DNA from: Actinomadura rifamycini DSM 43936
Lineage (GTDB): Bacteria; Actinomycetota; Actinomycetes; Streptosporangiales; Streptosporangiaceae
Length of the DNA: 64,000 bases
Direction of reading: 5' to 3'
NCBI RefSeq assembly: GCF_000425065.1
Contig: NZ_AULB01000019.1
Location: 62,001-126,000, forward strand
The notes under the pieces were generated by a model. It was given only the letters and a program-made list of their open reading frames with translations, did no database searches and was not told the DNA's origin. Made by a program: the position numbers and the translations under genes. Of the stretch, positions 51,663 to 60,048 are shown one piece after another (position 1 is the stretch's first letter; each line of letters starts with the position of its first letter).

Positions 51663-53354
51663 CTAGCGGGGCGCCTTCACGTCCTTGCCGCCCCAGTCGG
51701 CGTACGTCGTCTGCAGCACGGCGTGCTTCGCCTTCGCCTGCCCGGCGCGCAGCCACAGCGCCGCGGGCCGGTTCAGCCGGTCGAGCCGGATCGCGAAGTC
51801 GACCGTCGCGGCACCGGTCGTCCGGGTGAGGGACGCGTACAGCGGGCCCACGTTCGGGACCTGCGCGAGCGCCGCCGCGGGCGCCGCACCCTTGTAGACG
51901 TCCCCGTCCTTGCGCAGCTCGGTCGCGGTGCGCAGCAGCGACGTCACGGTCGCGACCGAGCTGCCCCGGCGGACCTGCTCGGTCAGCGCGGCGTACGGGT
52001 GGTTCCCCGGCAGCGGCCGCCACTTGCGCGACACCTCGCCGTGGAACCGGTCGCCGACCACGATGGTCTTGCCCGCGCTCTTCGTCTCGCCCGTCCCCCG
52101 GACCGTCATCGCGTACGACGGCAGGGCGCCCGGCACCACCGCGAACGTCCCCTTGGCCCGGACGGCGCCCTCGCCGTCCCGCGCGAAGTCGAACTTCGCG
52201 CCCGGCGCCTGCGCGGTCGCCTGCTCGATCCGCGCGACGAGCGGCGCCGGGTCCACGCCGCCCTCCGGCAGGACCGGCTGCGGGCTCGTGCTCTGCTGCG
52301 CCGGGGTGGGCGGCGCGGCGACCGGCGCGGGGTCCTCGCCGCCGGTCAGCATCGGCACCGCCACCGCCGCCCCCGCGATCACCGCGAGGGTCGCGGCGCC
52401 CGCCGCGATCCAGCGCGTCCGCGACCCGCGGCCCGGCCGGTCCGCCCCCGCCGCCACGATCGCGTTGCGGCCCGTCCCGCGGGACGACTTCTTCGGCTCG
52501 GGGCGCCGCGCCGCCTCCGCCGCCAGCTCGGTGAGCCGGCCGCGGCCCTGCGCCTCCCAGGACGGCCCGTACGCGGAGATCGCCGCCTCTTCGAGGGCGG
52601 TGATGAAGTCCGCGACGGACGCCGGCCGCTCCGCCGCGTCCTTCGCGAGCCCCTTCCGCAGCAGGTCGCGGAGCGGCCCCGGGACCTCCTCCACCGGGAT
52701 CGGCCCTTCCCGGTGCAGCCGCGCCATGTTGCGCCCGGCGAACGGCGGCCGCCCCGTGAGGCACTCGAAGAACACGGCGGTCGCGGCGTACACGTCGGTC
52801 GCGACGGTCGCGGGCGCGCCCTCCCACAGCTCGGGCGCCGCGTACGGCGGCGCCGTCTGCGCCTCCGCGCCCGGCGGCGCGAGCGCGAAGTCGCCCACCA
52901 CCGCGTTGCCCTGCCCGTCCACGAGCACGTCGGACGGACGCACGGCGCCGTGCACGATCTCGCGGTCGTGCGCCGCCGCCAGCCCCAGCAGCATCCCGCC
53001 GAGCGTGGACAGCGCCGCGAGCGGCCCCACGGGACCCTGCACCGCCAGGACGCGGCGCAGGCTCACGCCCTCGACGTGCTGCATGACGAGCGCCGCGCCC
53101 TCGTCGGCGGTCACGAAGTCATAGACGTCGACGACGTTGGGGTCCTCGACCTGCGTGAGCGTGCGCGCCCGCTCGCCGAACCGCGCCATGAACGACGGGT
53201 CGTCGACGAGCCGCCGGTCCAGGTACCTGATCGCGACCCGGGTGCCGGTGGTGTCGTCGACCGCCAGTGCCACCCTGCCGAATGCGCCGCCGCCCAGTTC
53301 CCGTTCGTGCGTGAAGCCCGGGACCGTCCAGCCGTCGACCACGTTGAAAGCCAC
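51663..53354 (-). CDS. Transmembrane Ser/Thr pseudokinase with extracytoplasmic LppX/LprG-like domain
   Basis: The 563-aa protein has a cytoplasmic kinase fold (about 13-265), one membrane helix (about 315-336), a Pro/Thr linker and an extracytoplasmic domain (about 355-560). Catalytic residues are lost: the VAIK lysine is Arg43, HRDxKxxN reads HGAVRPSD (135-142) and DFG is DFA (155-157). The glycine loop GGGAFG and the APELW segment remain. Phosphotransfer is unlikely, so a scaffold or receptor role is inferred. The outer domain resembles lipid-carrier lipoproteins in pattern, though weakly. Its kinase ending (SAYGPSWEAQG) matches that of the active kinase at 60-62 kb, implying a shared origin. 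Confidence 0.85.
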   Translation of the reverse strand: MAFNVVDGWTVPGFTHERELGGGAFGRVALAVDDTTGTRVAIRYLDRRLVDDPSFMARFGERARTLTQVEDPNVVDVYDFVTADEGAALVMQHVEGVSLRRVLAVQGPVGPLAALSTLGGMLLGLAAAHDREIVHGAVRPSDVLVDGQGNAVVGDFALAPPGAEAQTAPPYAAPELWEGAPATVATDVYAATAVFFECLTGRPPFAGRNMARLHREGPIPVEEVPGPLRDLLRKGLAKDAAERPASVADFITALEEAAISAYGPSWEAQGRGRLTELAAEAARRPEPKKSSRGTGRNAIVAAGADRPGRGSRTRWIAAGAATLAVIAGAAVAVPMLTGGEDPAPVAAPPTPAQQSTSPQPVLPEGGVDPAPLVARIEQATAQAPGAKFDFARDGEGAVRAKGTFAVVPGALPSYAMTVRGTGETKSAGKTIVVGDRFHGEVSRKWRPLPGNHPYAALTEQVRRGSSVATVTSLLRTATELRKDGDVYKGAAPAAALAQVPNVGPLYASLTRTTGAATVDFAIRLDRLNRPAALWLRAGQAKAKHAVLQTTYADWGGKDVKAPR

Positions 53355-53489
53355 TCCTCGATACGGCTGATCGCCGGTGAAAGGGGAAAGGCGCCGGAAC
53401 GGGCGCCGATGTCGTCACTTGGTGGAATATAGGCCCGTGCCCGGCGAGGTCAAGGCAAGTCGCCGAACTGCAACTGACAGGATGGAACC

Positions 53490-54788
53490 GTGACTGGAAC
53501 CGATCGCTCCCAGCAGTTGTTCGAGCGTGCCGGCGGGGTCGTCCCCGGCGGCGTGAACTCGCCGGTCCGGGCCTTCGGGGCCGTCGGCGGCACGCCCCGC
53601 TTCATGGCGTCCGCGCGCGGCCCCTACCTGACCGACGCGGACGGCAACGAGTACGTCGACCTCGTCTGCTCGTGGGGCCCGATGATCCTCGGGCACGCCC
53701 ACCCCGCGGTCGTCGACGCCGTCCGCGAGGCCGCCGCGCACGGGACGTCCTACGGCGCGCCCACACCCGGCGAGGTGGAGCTCGCCGAGGAGATCACCGC
53801 CCGCACCCCGGTGGAGAAGGTGCGGCTGGTGAACTCCGGCACCGAGGCGACCATGTCGGCGATCCGGCTGGCGCGCGGGTTCACGTCCCGCCCGAAGGTC
53901 GTGAAGTTCGCGGGCTGCTACCACGGGCACGTCGACTCCCTGCTCGCCGCCGCCGGCTCCGGCGTCGCCACGTTCGGCCTCCCCGACACCCCCGGCGTGA
54001 CGGGCGCGACGACCGCGGACACGATCGTCCTGCCGTACAACGACGTCGCCGCCGTGGAACTCGCGTTCGACGAGCACGGCCACGACATCGCGTGCGTGAT
54101 CACCGAGGCCGTGCCCTGCAACATGGGCGTCGTCCCGCCGCTGCCCGACTTCAACGCCCTCCTCAAGCGGCTCTGCGAGCGCCACGGCGCGCTGCTGGTC
54201 GTCGACGAGGTGCTCACCGGCTTCCGGGCGTCCCGGTCCGGCTGGTACGGGCTGGAGGGCGTCGCGGGCGACCTCGTGACGTACGGGAAGGTCATGGGCG
54301 GCGGGCTGCCCGCCGCCGCGTTCGGCGGCCGCGCCGACATCATGGACCGCCTCGCCCCGGCCGGCCCCGTCTACCAGGCCGGCACCCTCTCCGGGAACCC
54401 GCTCGCGACCGCCGCCGGGCTCGCCACCCTCCGCAACGCGACCGACGACGTCTACGCCGCGATCGACGCGAACGCCGCGACCGTCCTGAAGGCCGCGTCC
54501 GAGGCCCTCGCGAAGGAAGGCGTCCCGCACCGCCCGCAGAACGCCGGGAACCTCTTCTCGGTCTTCTTCACCGACGAGCCGGTCGGCGACTTCGCCGCCG
54601 CCCAGCGCCAGGACTCCGCGGCCTACGCGGCGTTCTTCCACGCGATGCTGGAGCACGGCGTGTACCTGCCGCCGTCCGCGTTCGAGGTCTGGTTCCTGTC
54701 CGCCGCGCACGACGACGCGGCGATCTCCCGCGTCCTGGACGCCCTCCCGCACGCCGCCCGCGCCGCCGCCGGCGCCGCCCGCGGCTAG
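53490..54788 (+). CDS. hemL: Glutamate-1-semialdehyde 2,1-aminomutase
   Basis: The 432-aa PLP enzyme converts glutamate-1-semialdehyde to 5-aminolevulinate, following HemA in the C5 pathway. It has GGVNSPVRAF at the start, NSGTEATMSAIRLAR for phosphate binding, VVDEVLTGFR with the PLP Asp and the Schiff-base lysine in YGKVMGGGLPAAAFGG. A GTG starts the gene. In actinomycetes hemL is usually followed by a histidine phosphatase and resA; here those come only at 62.3 kb. Its TAG overlaps the stop of the convergent DapA-like gene. Confidence 0.97.
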   Translation: MTGTDRSQQLFERAGGVVPGGVNSPVRAFGAVGGTPRFMASARGPYLTDADGNEYVDLVCSWGPMILGHAHPAVVDAVREAAAHGTSYGAPTPGEVELAEEITARTPVEKVRLVNSGTEATMSAIRLARGFTSRPKVVKFAGCYHGHVDSLLAAAGSGVATFGLPDTPGVTGATTADTIVLPYNDVAAVELAFDEHGHDIACVITEAVPCNMGVVPPLPDFNALLKRLCERHGALLVVDEVLTGFRASRSGWYGLEGVAGDLVTYGKVMGGGLPAAAFGGRADIMDRLAPAGPVYQAGTLSGNPLATAAGLATLRNATDDVYAAIDANAATVLKAASEALAKEGVPHRPQNAGNLFSVFFTDEPVGDFAAAQRQDSAAYAAFFHAMLEHGVYLPPSAFEVWFLSAAHDDAAISRVLDALPHAARAAAGAARG

Positions 54789-55636
54789 GGGAGCGCCTCC
54801 AGGGCCCGTTCGACGTTCTCCGGCCGGGGCGCGCGCAGCGGCGCGCGCACCGCCGGGTCGTCGATGACGCCCAGCTCGGCCAGGCACGCCTTCAGCACGC
54901 TCGGCGACGGCTCCGCGAACAGCGCGTCCACCAGCGGCAGCAGCGCCCCGTGCAGCTCCCGCCCCCGCTCGCCGTCCGCCCGCGCCAGCTCCGCGAACGC
55001 GCCCGGCGCCAGGCACGCGGACGCCGTCACGCCCCCGGACGCGCCCAGCCGCATCATCGGGTACAGGTAGGCGTCGTCGCCCGCGAGGACGTCCCCGCCC
55101 GCGTCCGCCGCGAGCAGCGCGAGCGTGTCGCCGTCGATGCCGCCGGGGCAGTGCTTGACGGCCGCGACGGCGTCCAGCACCCGCAGGAGCGTCTCCGCCG
55201 AGAGCCGCTTCCCCGTCCGGTACGGCACGTTGTAGGCGATGACCGGGACGTCCGCGGCCGCCGCGACCGCCGCGAAATGCCCGACGACCCCCTCGTCGGA
55301 CGGCCGCAGGTAGTACGGGACGACGACGAGCAGCGCGTCCGCGAACACTTCGAGGCTCCGGGCCTCCGCGATCGTCGCCTCGGTGCCCATCGACCCGGCG
55401 CCGGCGATGAGCGGCACCCCGTACTCGTCGCACACCGTCCGGCACACCGCCAGCACGGCCGTCCGCTCGTCCGGGGCCAGCAGCGCCGCCTCCCCCGTCG
55501 TGCCGAGCGCGACGAGCCCCGCGGCGCCGCCGTCCAGGCACCGCGCGGCGAGCCGCTCCAGCGACCCCTCGTCCACCGCGCCGCCCGCGAACGGCGTCAC
55601 CAGCGACGGGTACACCCCGCGGAACACGGCGGTCAC
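54785..55636 (-). CDS. DapA-like aldolase (dihydrodipicolinate synthase family)
   Basis: The 283-aa class I aldolase has GTTGEAALL (pyruvate-binding loop), YNVPYRTGKRL with the catalytic Tyr and the Schiff-base lysine in AVKHCPGG. The core matches DapA but the chain-specific residues are not decisive, so it could be dihydrodipicolinate synthase or a related keto-acid lyase. A LysR gene diverges 144 bases away and probably controls it. GTG start at 55636. It converges on hemL with overlapping stop codons (CTAG). Confidence 0.88.
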   Translation of the reverse strand: MTAVFRGVYPSLVTPFAGGAVDEGSLERLAARCLDGGAAGLVALGTTGEAALLAPDERTAVLAVCRTVCDEYGVPLIAGAGSMGTEATIAEARSLEVFADALLVVVPYYLRPSDEGVVGHFAAVAAAADVPVIAYNVPYRTGKRLSAETLLRVLDAVAAVKHCPGGIDGDTLALLAADAGGDVLAGDDAYLYPMMRLGASGGVTASACLAPGAFAELARADGERGRELHGALLPLVDALFAEPSPSVLKACLAELGVIDDPAVRAPLRAPRPENVERALEALP

Positions 55637-55756
55637 CCCGTCCCGGTCCGGCGGACGGCGGGGAAGGGCGGGACTATGCTGATCGGCGGGGCGTGGCGCG
55701 GACTCATGCGCCGATCATCGGCACCCGACGTCTTAAGCACAAGCTAGAAGTTCTCG

Positions 55757-55773
55757 ACCCTTCGCTTTAGGGT
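55757..55773. promoter_or_regulatory. ACCCT-N7-AGGGT inverted repeat before the LysR gene
   Basis: ACCCT (55757-55761) and AGGGT (55769-55773) form an interrupted palindrome of LysR-box size, ending seven bases before the LysR ATG in the intergenic space shared with the DapA-like gene. Confidence 0.4.
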
Positions 55774-55779
55774 TGCTTC

Positions 55780-56676
55780 ATGCTCGATCTGGAACGGCTG
55801 CGCGCCCTGCACTCCGTGGCGACCTACGGCTCGGTCAGCGCCGCCGCCGACGTCCTGCACGTCACCACCTCCGCCGTCTCCCAGCAGCTCGCCAAGCTCG
55901 AACGCGAGACCGGCCAGAAACTCCTCGAGCGCAACGGCCGCGGCGTCCGCCTCACCGACGCCGCCGAACTCCTCGTCGCGCACGCCGAACGCATCCTCTC
56001 CCTCGTCGAGCAGGCCCAGGCCGACCTCGAAGCCCACCGCGGCTCCGTCGTCGGCCAGCTCACCCTCGCCGCCTTCCCCACCGCCGCCCGCGGCCTCGTC
56101 CCCGACGCCCTCCGCCGCCTCCGCGCCGACCACCCCGACCTGCGCGTCCTCCTCCGCGAAGAGGACCCGCTGCAGAGCATGCCGCTCGTCCTGCGCGGCG
56201 ACCTCGACATGGCCGTCGTACAAGACTGGAACAACGAGCCCCTCCCGCTCCCCGACGGCCTCCAGAAAGCCGCGATCTGCGAGGACGTCGCCGACGTCGC
56301 CCTCCCCGCCGGCCACCCCCTCGCCGACCGCGACGCCGTCGACCTCAAGGAACTCGCGGGCGACCCCTGGATCAGCTCCTCGCCCGACAGCATCTGCTGC
56401 GACTGGCTCCTGCGCACCCTCCGCGCCGTCGACAGCGAACCCCGCATCGTCCACATGGCCTACGAGTTCGCCACCCAGCTCGCCCTCGTCGGCGCCGGCC
56501 TCGGCAACGCGATCCTCCCCCGGATGGGCCGCTGCGACGTCCCGCCCGGCGTCGCGATCGTCCCCCTCTCCGCCCCCCTCTACCGCCGCATCTTCGCCGT
56601 CTGGCGCGAGAAAGCCACCCGCCGCCCCGCCATCCGCGCTGTGCTTTCCGCGTTGCCCTTGGCGTCGGGCCGCTAG
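55780..56676 (+). CDS. LysR-family regulator of the DapA-like gene
   Basis: The 298-aa protein has a LysR helix-turn-helix (LRALHSVATYGSVSAAADVL, TSAVSQQLAKLERETG) and an effector domain (about 90-290) with ALVGAGLGNAILPRMG near the end. It diverges from the DapA-like gene, the classical LysR layout. The final residues LPLASGR and the stop are encoded by the first copy of an intergenic repeat (56654 onward), so the native C-terminus may have been replaced. Length is normal, so function is probably kept. Confidence 0.9.
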   Translation: MLDLERLRALHSVATYGSVSAAADVLHVTTSAVSQQLAKLERETGQKLLERNGRGVRLTDAAELLVAHAERILSLVEQAQADLEAHRGSVVGQLTLAAFPTAARGLVPDALRRLRADHPDLRVLLREEDPLQSMPLVLRGDLDMAVVQDWNNEPLPLPDGLQKAAICEDVADVALPAGHPLADRDAVDLKELAGDPWISSSPDSICCDWLLRTLRAVDSEPRIVHMAYEFATQLALVGAGLGNAILPRMGRCDVPPGVAIVPLSAPLYRRIFAVWREKATRRPAIRAVLSALPLASGR

Positions 56677-56743
56677 GCGGCCCTCCTTCGGCGGGCAACG
56701 CGGCGATTGCTGCATCGCTCCGACTCGCCCAAGGGGCTCACGT
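56654..56743 (+). repeat. Structured intergenic repeat, copy A (partial, ~90 bp)
   Basis: Starting at CCCTTGGCGTCGGGCCGC within the end of the LysR gene, this copy matches the first half of the repeat described for copy B, with the shared core GCGATTGCTGCATCGCTCCG and GCCC-AA-GGGGC hairpin. The second half is missing and copy B follows directly. Together they form an incomplete tandem. Confidence 0.8.
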
Positions 56744-56913
56744 GCTTATTGCAAGACCCTCGGCGTCAGGCCCCAGGGGGCCTTCCTTCAACGGGCCTTG
56801 CTGCGATTGCTGCATCGCTCCGACTCGCCCAGGGGCTCGCTGCGCGATCAGGTTCTCGCTTCGCTCGAACCTGCCTTCGGACGCAATCGCAGTGTTTCCC
56901 GTCCGCTCTGGCC
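56744..56913 (+). repeat. Structured intergenic repeat, copy B (full, ~170 bp)
   Basis: The unit runs from TTATTGCAAGACCCTCGGCG to GTTTCCCGTCCGCTCTGGCC. It contains an outer stem CTGCGATTGC/GCAATCGCAG (56801-56810 with 56883-56892), a GCCC/GGGC hairpin and an AGGTTC/GAACCT hairpin. Copy C, 5.2 kb away, is the same unit in opposite orientation. The remaining sequence to 57052 shows no gene. Confidence 0.85.
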
Positions 56914-57052
56914 GGGGCGGGGCTGAGGTGGGCTTGCCCACACCTCTTCGGGGGCGGTCGTCCTGATCTGGGGGATGTCCCCGCATTGGGTCTTGAGGGG
57001 GAACGGGGGAGGTCCCTGCGGCCGAAGCGGTGGTCGGACGGGCGGGGCGAGC

Positions 57053-58072
57053 ATGGCTCGCATGACCACGATCAGTGAACCGGAGACCGTCGCCGCGCCG
57101 GTCCGGCCGGACCGGCGGATCGCCGCGCTGGACGACCTCCGAGGCTTCGCGCTCTGCGGGATCATCTTCATCAACATCCCGCAGACGCTGGAGATGTTCG
57201 ACTACGCCGGGCAGCTGCCCGACGTCCTGCGGGTGTTCTTCCTGGGCCGCTTCTACCCGATCTTCTACCTGCTGTTCGGCATCGGGTTCGGGATCTTCCT
57301 GCGCTCCGCGCGGCGGCGCTCGCCGCGCCCCCGGACGCTGTTCCTGCGGAGGTTCGCGGCGCTGGGGTTCGCGGGCGCGCTGCTCCACCTGATCCAGCCC
57401 GGCGAGGTGCTCCTGCCGTTCGCCGTGACCGGCGTGCTGGTGCTGCTCCCGTTCAGCTACCTGGAGGGGCGGGCCCTGCTCACGGCGGGCGGCGTCCTGA
57501 CCGTCCTCGGGGTGCTGGTCGGGGTGGGAGGGCTCGGGCTCCTGCCGGGCCTGTTCGTGCTGGGCTTCGCGCTCGCCGACCTGGACGTCCCCGCGAGGCT
57601 CACGCGGTCGGCGGGGGCGCTGGTCGCGATCGGGGCCGCCGCGGTCGTGACCGGATCGCTGGCCTGGACGCTGATCGCGATGGAGCTGCACGACATCGTC
57701 CAGATCCGGCTCGGGCTGATGTTCTCGCTGTCGATGGCCACCGGCTACGTGGTCCTCTTCCTGCTGGCGCTCCGTACGCCGGCCGTGGCCGCGCTGTCGT
57801 GGGTCCTGGGGCCCATGGGGCGCATGGCGCTCACCAACTACATGACCGCGGCGATGCTGTTCGTCCCGATCGGGGCGGCCATGGACCTGCGGGGATCGTC
57901 CGACTGGACGACGGCGGCGCTGCTCGGGCTCGGGATCCTGGCCGCACAGGCGCTGTTCAGTAACCTGTGGCTCCGGGGCTTCCGCTACGGACCGCTGGAG
58001 TGGGCTTGGCGCTGCGTCACCTACTGGCGGTGGCTGCCGATCCGCGACCGGGAAGAGCACAGCACGGCATGA
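57053..58072 (+). CDS. DUF418-family membrane protein
   Basis: The 339-aa protein has about nine predicted membrane helices and the DUF418 features: an N-terminal LDDLRGFALCGIIFINIPQ, FLGRFYPIFYLLFGIGFGIF and near the end GPMGRMALTNYMTAAML, followed by FRYGPLEWAWRCVTYWR. Members lie in acyltransferase-like membrane families of unknown function. ATG 57053 is preferred; ATG 57062 is possible. The gene overlaps the histidine kinase by four bases (ATGA), so it is part of the signalling cassette, perhaps as its target or sensor partner. Confidence 0.9.
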   Translation: MARMTTISEPETVAAPVRPDRRIAALDDLRGFALCGIIFINIPQTLEMFDYAGQLPDVLRVFFLGRFYPIFYLLFGIGFGIFLRSARRRSPRPRTLFLRRFAALGFAGALLHLIQPGEVLLPFAVTGVLVLLPFSYLEGRALLTAGGVLTVLGVLVGVGGLGLLPGLFVLGFALADLDVPARLTRSAGALVAIGAAAVVTGSLAWTLIAMELHDIVQIRLGLMFSLSMATGYVVLFLLALRTPAVAALSWVLGPMGRMALTNYMTAAMLFVPIGAAMDLRGSSDWTTAALLGLGILAAQALFSNLWLRGFRYGPLEWAWRCVTYWRWLPIRDREEHSTA

Positions 58073-59298
58073 CAGGACGGGAAGGCCGCGAAGTCCCGCT
58101 CCGCTCGGCGGTGCGGGGCGACGTCCTCGTCGCGGCCGTGCTGCTGTCCGCCAACCTCGCACGGATCCCCCACGTCCTGTCGCTGCACCCGGCGGAACCG
58201 GACTGGACGATCGCGCTCGCCTACCTGCTCGCCTGCGTCGACCTGCTGGCCATCGCGGTGCGCCGGTACCATCCCGCGGCCGCCCTGGCCGCGGCGACGG
58301 CGGCGCCCCTGGCGACCGCCGCCCTGCCCGTGCGGCCCGCGCTGATCGGCATCGGGATCCTGTTCTGCGCCTACACCGTCGCCGTCCGGACGTCCTGGCC
58401 GCGGGCCGCGACCATCGTCGGCGCCGCCTGCGCGGCCCACCTGGCGGGCGGGCTCGCCGCCGTGGCCGCGGGCGGCTCGGTGGACGGCCTCGTCGCCTTC
58501 TGGGGCGGCGCGCCCCGGGACGCCTGGACGATGGCGACGGGGGCCGCCGCGGCGTACCTCGTGCCCGCGATGGCGGGGCTGACCGTCCGGACCCGCCGCG
58601 TCCACCGGGCCGAGACCGCGGCCCGCATCGAGCGCGACCGCGAGGAGCAGGCCGCGGCCGCGGTCGCCGAGGAACGCGCCAGGATCGCCCGGGAACTGCA
58701 CGACATCGCCGCGCACGACCTGTCGGCGATCGTGGTCCAGGCGGGCGCCGCCGACCGGCTGCTGGACCGCGACCCCGAGGCCGTCCGCGCCACCTTGCGG
58801 TCCATCCGGGCGCAGGGCCGCGACACGCTGACCGCCCTGCGCACCATGGTGGGCCTGATGCGCGAGCACGATCGGGACGCGGACGTCCGGGCGCCGCAGC
58901 CGACGGCGGCCCGGCTGGAGGAGGTCGTCCGGCAGTCCCGGGACACCGGGATGGCGGTCGAGTTCCGCACGACGGGCGCGCCGCGCCGCCTTCCCCTGAC
59001 CGTCGACCTGGCGGTCTCCCGGCTCGTCCAGGAAGCCCTGGCCAACGCCCGGGAGCACGCCCCGGGCGCGCCCGTCACCGTGGAGACGGCGTTCGGTGAC
59101 GCTTCGCTGCGCGTCACCGTCCGCAACGCCGAGCCCGACCGGCCGTCCGGCCCGTCCGGTCCCGGGCGCGGCCACGGACTCCTCGGGATGCGCGAGCGCG
59201 TGCAGCACGCGGGCGGGGAGCTGCGCACGGGCCCGCGGCCCGACGGCGGCTGGCAGGTCGCCGCGACCTTCCCCCTCGACCAGGCGGGCGAGCGATGA
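58069..59298 (+). CDS. NarL-type sensor histidine kinase (HisKA_3)
   Basis: The 409-aa protein has about five to six membrane helices (about 15-180), a short coiled linker, and a HisKA_3 domain with phospho-acceptor His in ERARIARELHDIAAHDLS. A HATPase domain follows (LVQEALANAREHAPG, GRGHGLLGMRERV). There is little extracytoplasmic sequence, so an intramembrane signal is likely. It overlaps both neighbours by four bases, and its partner regulator is the next gene. Confidence 0.93.
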   Translation: MTGREGREVPLRSAVRGDVLVAAVLLSANLARIPHVLSLHPAEPDWTIALAYLLACVDLLAIAVRRYHPAAALAAATAAPLATAALPVRPALIGIGILFCAYTVAVRTSWPRAATIVGAACAAHLAGGLAAVAAGGSVDGLVAFWGGAPRDAWTMATGAAAAYLVPAMAGLTVRTRRVHRAETAARIERDREEQAAAAVAEERARIARELHDIAAHDLSAIVVQAGAADRLLDRDPEAVRATLRSIRAQGRDTLTALRTMVGLMREHDRDADVRAPQPTAARLEEVVRQSRDTGMAVEFRTTGAPRRLPLTVDLAVSRLVQEALANAREHAPGAPVTVETAFGDASLRVTVRNAEPDRPSGPSGPGRGHGLLGMRERVQHAGGELRTGPRPDGGWQVAATFPLDQAGER

Positions 59299-59966
59299 CG
59301 ATCCGCATCCTGATCGCCGACGACCAGGCCGTCGTCCGGGCCGGGTTCCGCACGATCCTGGAGGCCGAGGACGACATCGAGGTCGTCGGGGAGGCGGCGG
59401 ACGGCGCCGACGCCGTCCGGCTCGCCCGGCGGGACCGGCCCGACCTGGTGCTGATGGACGTGCGGATGCCGGTGCTGGACGGCATCGCCGCGACCGAGCG
59501 GCTGGCCGGCCCGGGCGTCGACGACCCGCTCGCCGTCCTCGTCGTCACCACCTTCGACCTGGACGAGTACGTCTTCGAGTCCCTCCGCTTCGGCGCCTGC
59601 GGCTTCCTGCTCAAGGACATCGAGCCGGACGAGCTGGTGCAGGCCGTCCGCGTCGTGGTGTCCGGCCAGGGGCTCCTCGCCCCGGCGGTCACCCGGCGGC
59701 TGATCGCGGAGTACGCCCGCGCGTCCCGCGCGGCCCGGCCCGCCCCGCCCCCGGTGCCCGACCTCACCGCACGGGAGCGGGACATGCTGCTGCTGATCGC
59801 GCGGGGGCTGTCGAACGCGGAGATCGCCGCGACCCTGTTCCTCAGCGTCTCCACGGTGAAGACCCACGTCGCCCGGCTGCTCGCGAAGATCGACTGCCGG
59901 GACCGGGTGCAGGCCGTCATCTACGCCTACGAGCACGGAATGGTCGAGCCCGGCGGGGCTCCGTGA
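59295..59966 (+). CDS. NarL/FixJ-family response regulator
   Basis: The 223-aa protein has a receiver domain (about 3-118) with acidic pocket ADDQ, phospho-acceptor Asp in VLMDVRMPVLDG, Thr in VVTTFD and Lys in LLKDIEPDEL. A LuxR-type helix-turn-helix follows (about 152-212, LTARERDMLLLIARGLSNAE, VSTVKTHVARLLAKI). It is coupled to the kinase by an ATGA overlap. Its targets are not evident; the cassette itself is a candidate. Confidence 0.95.
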   Translation: MTIRILIADDQAVVRAGFRTILEAEDDIEVVGEAADGADAVRLARRDRPDLVLMDVRMPVLDGIAATERLAGPGVDDPLAVLVVTTFDLDEYVFESLRFGACGFLLKDIEPDELVQAVRVVVSGQGLLAPAVTRRLIAEYARASRAARPAPPPVPDLTARERDMLLLIARGLSNAEIAATLFLSVSTVKTHVARLLAKIDCRDRVQAVIYAYEHGMVEPGGAP

Positions 59967-60048
59967 CCTCACCGCCGCCGCGGCCGAACCGGCGGCGGGT
60001 TCCGGTCGTCCCAATCCAGCGAAGATCACGTTGGTGGGAGGCGAGCAC

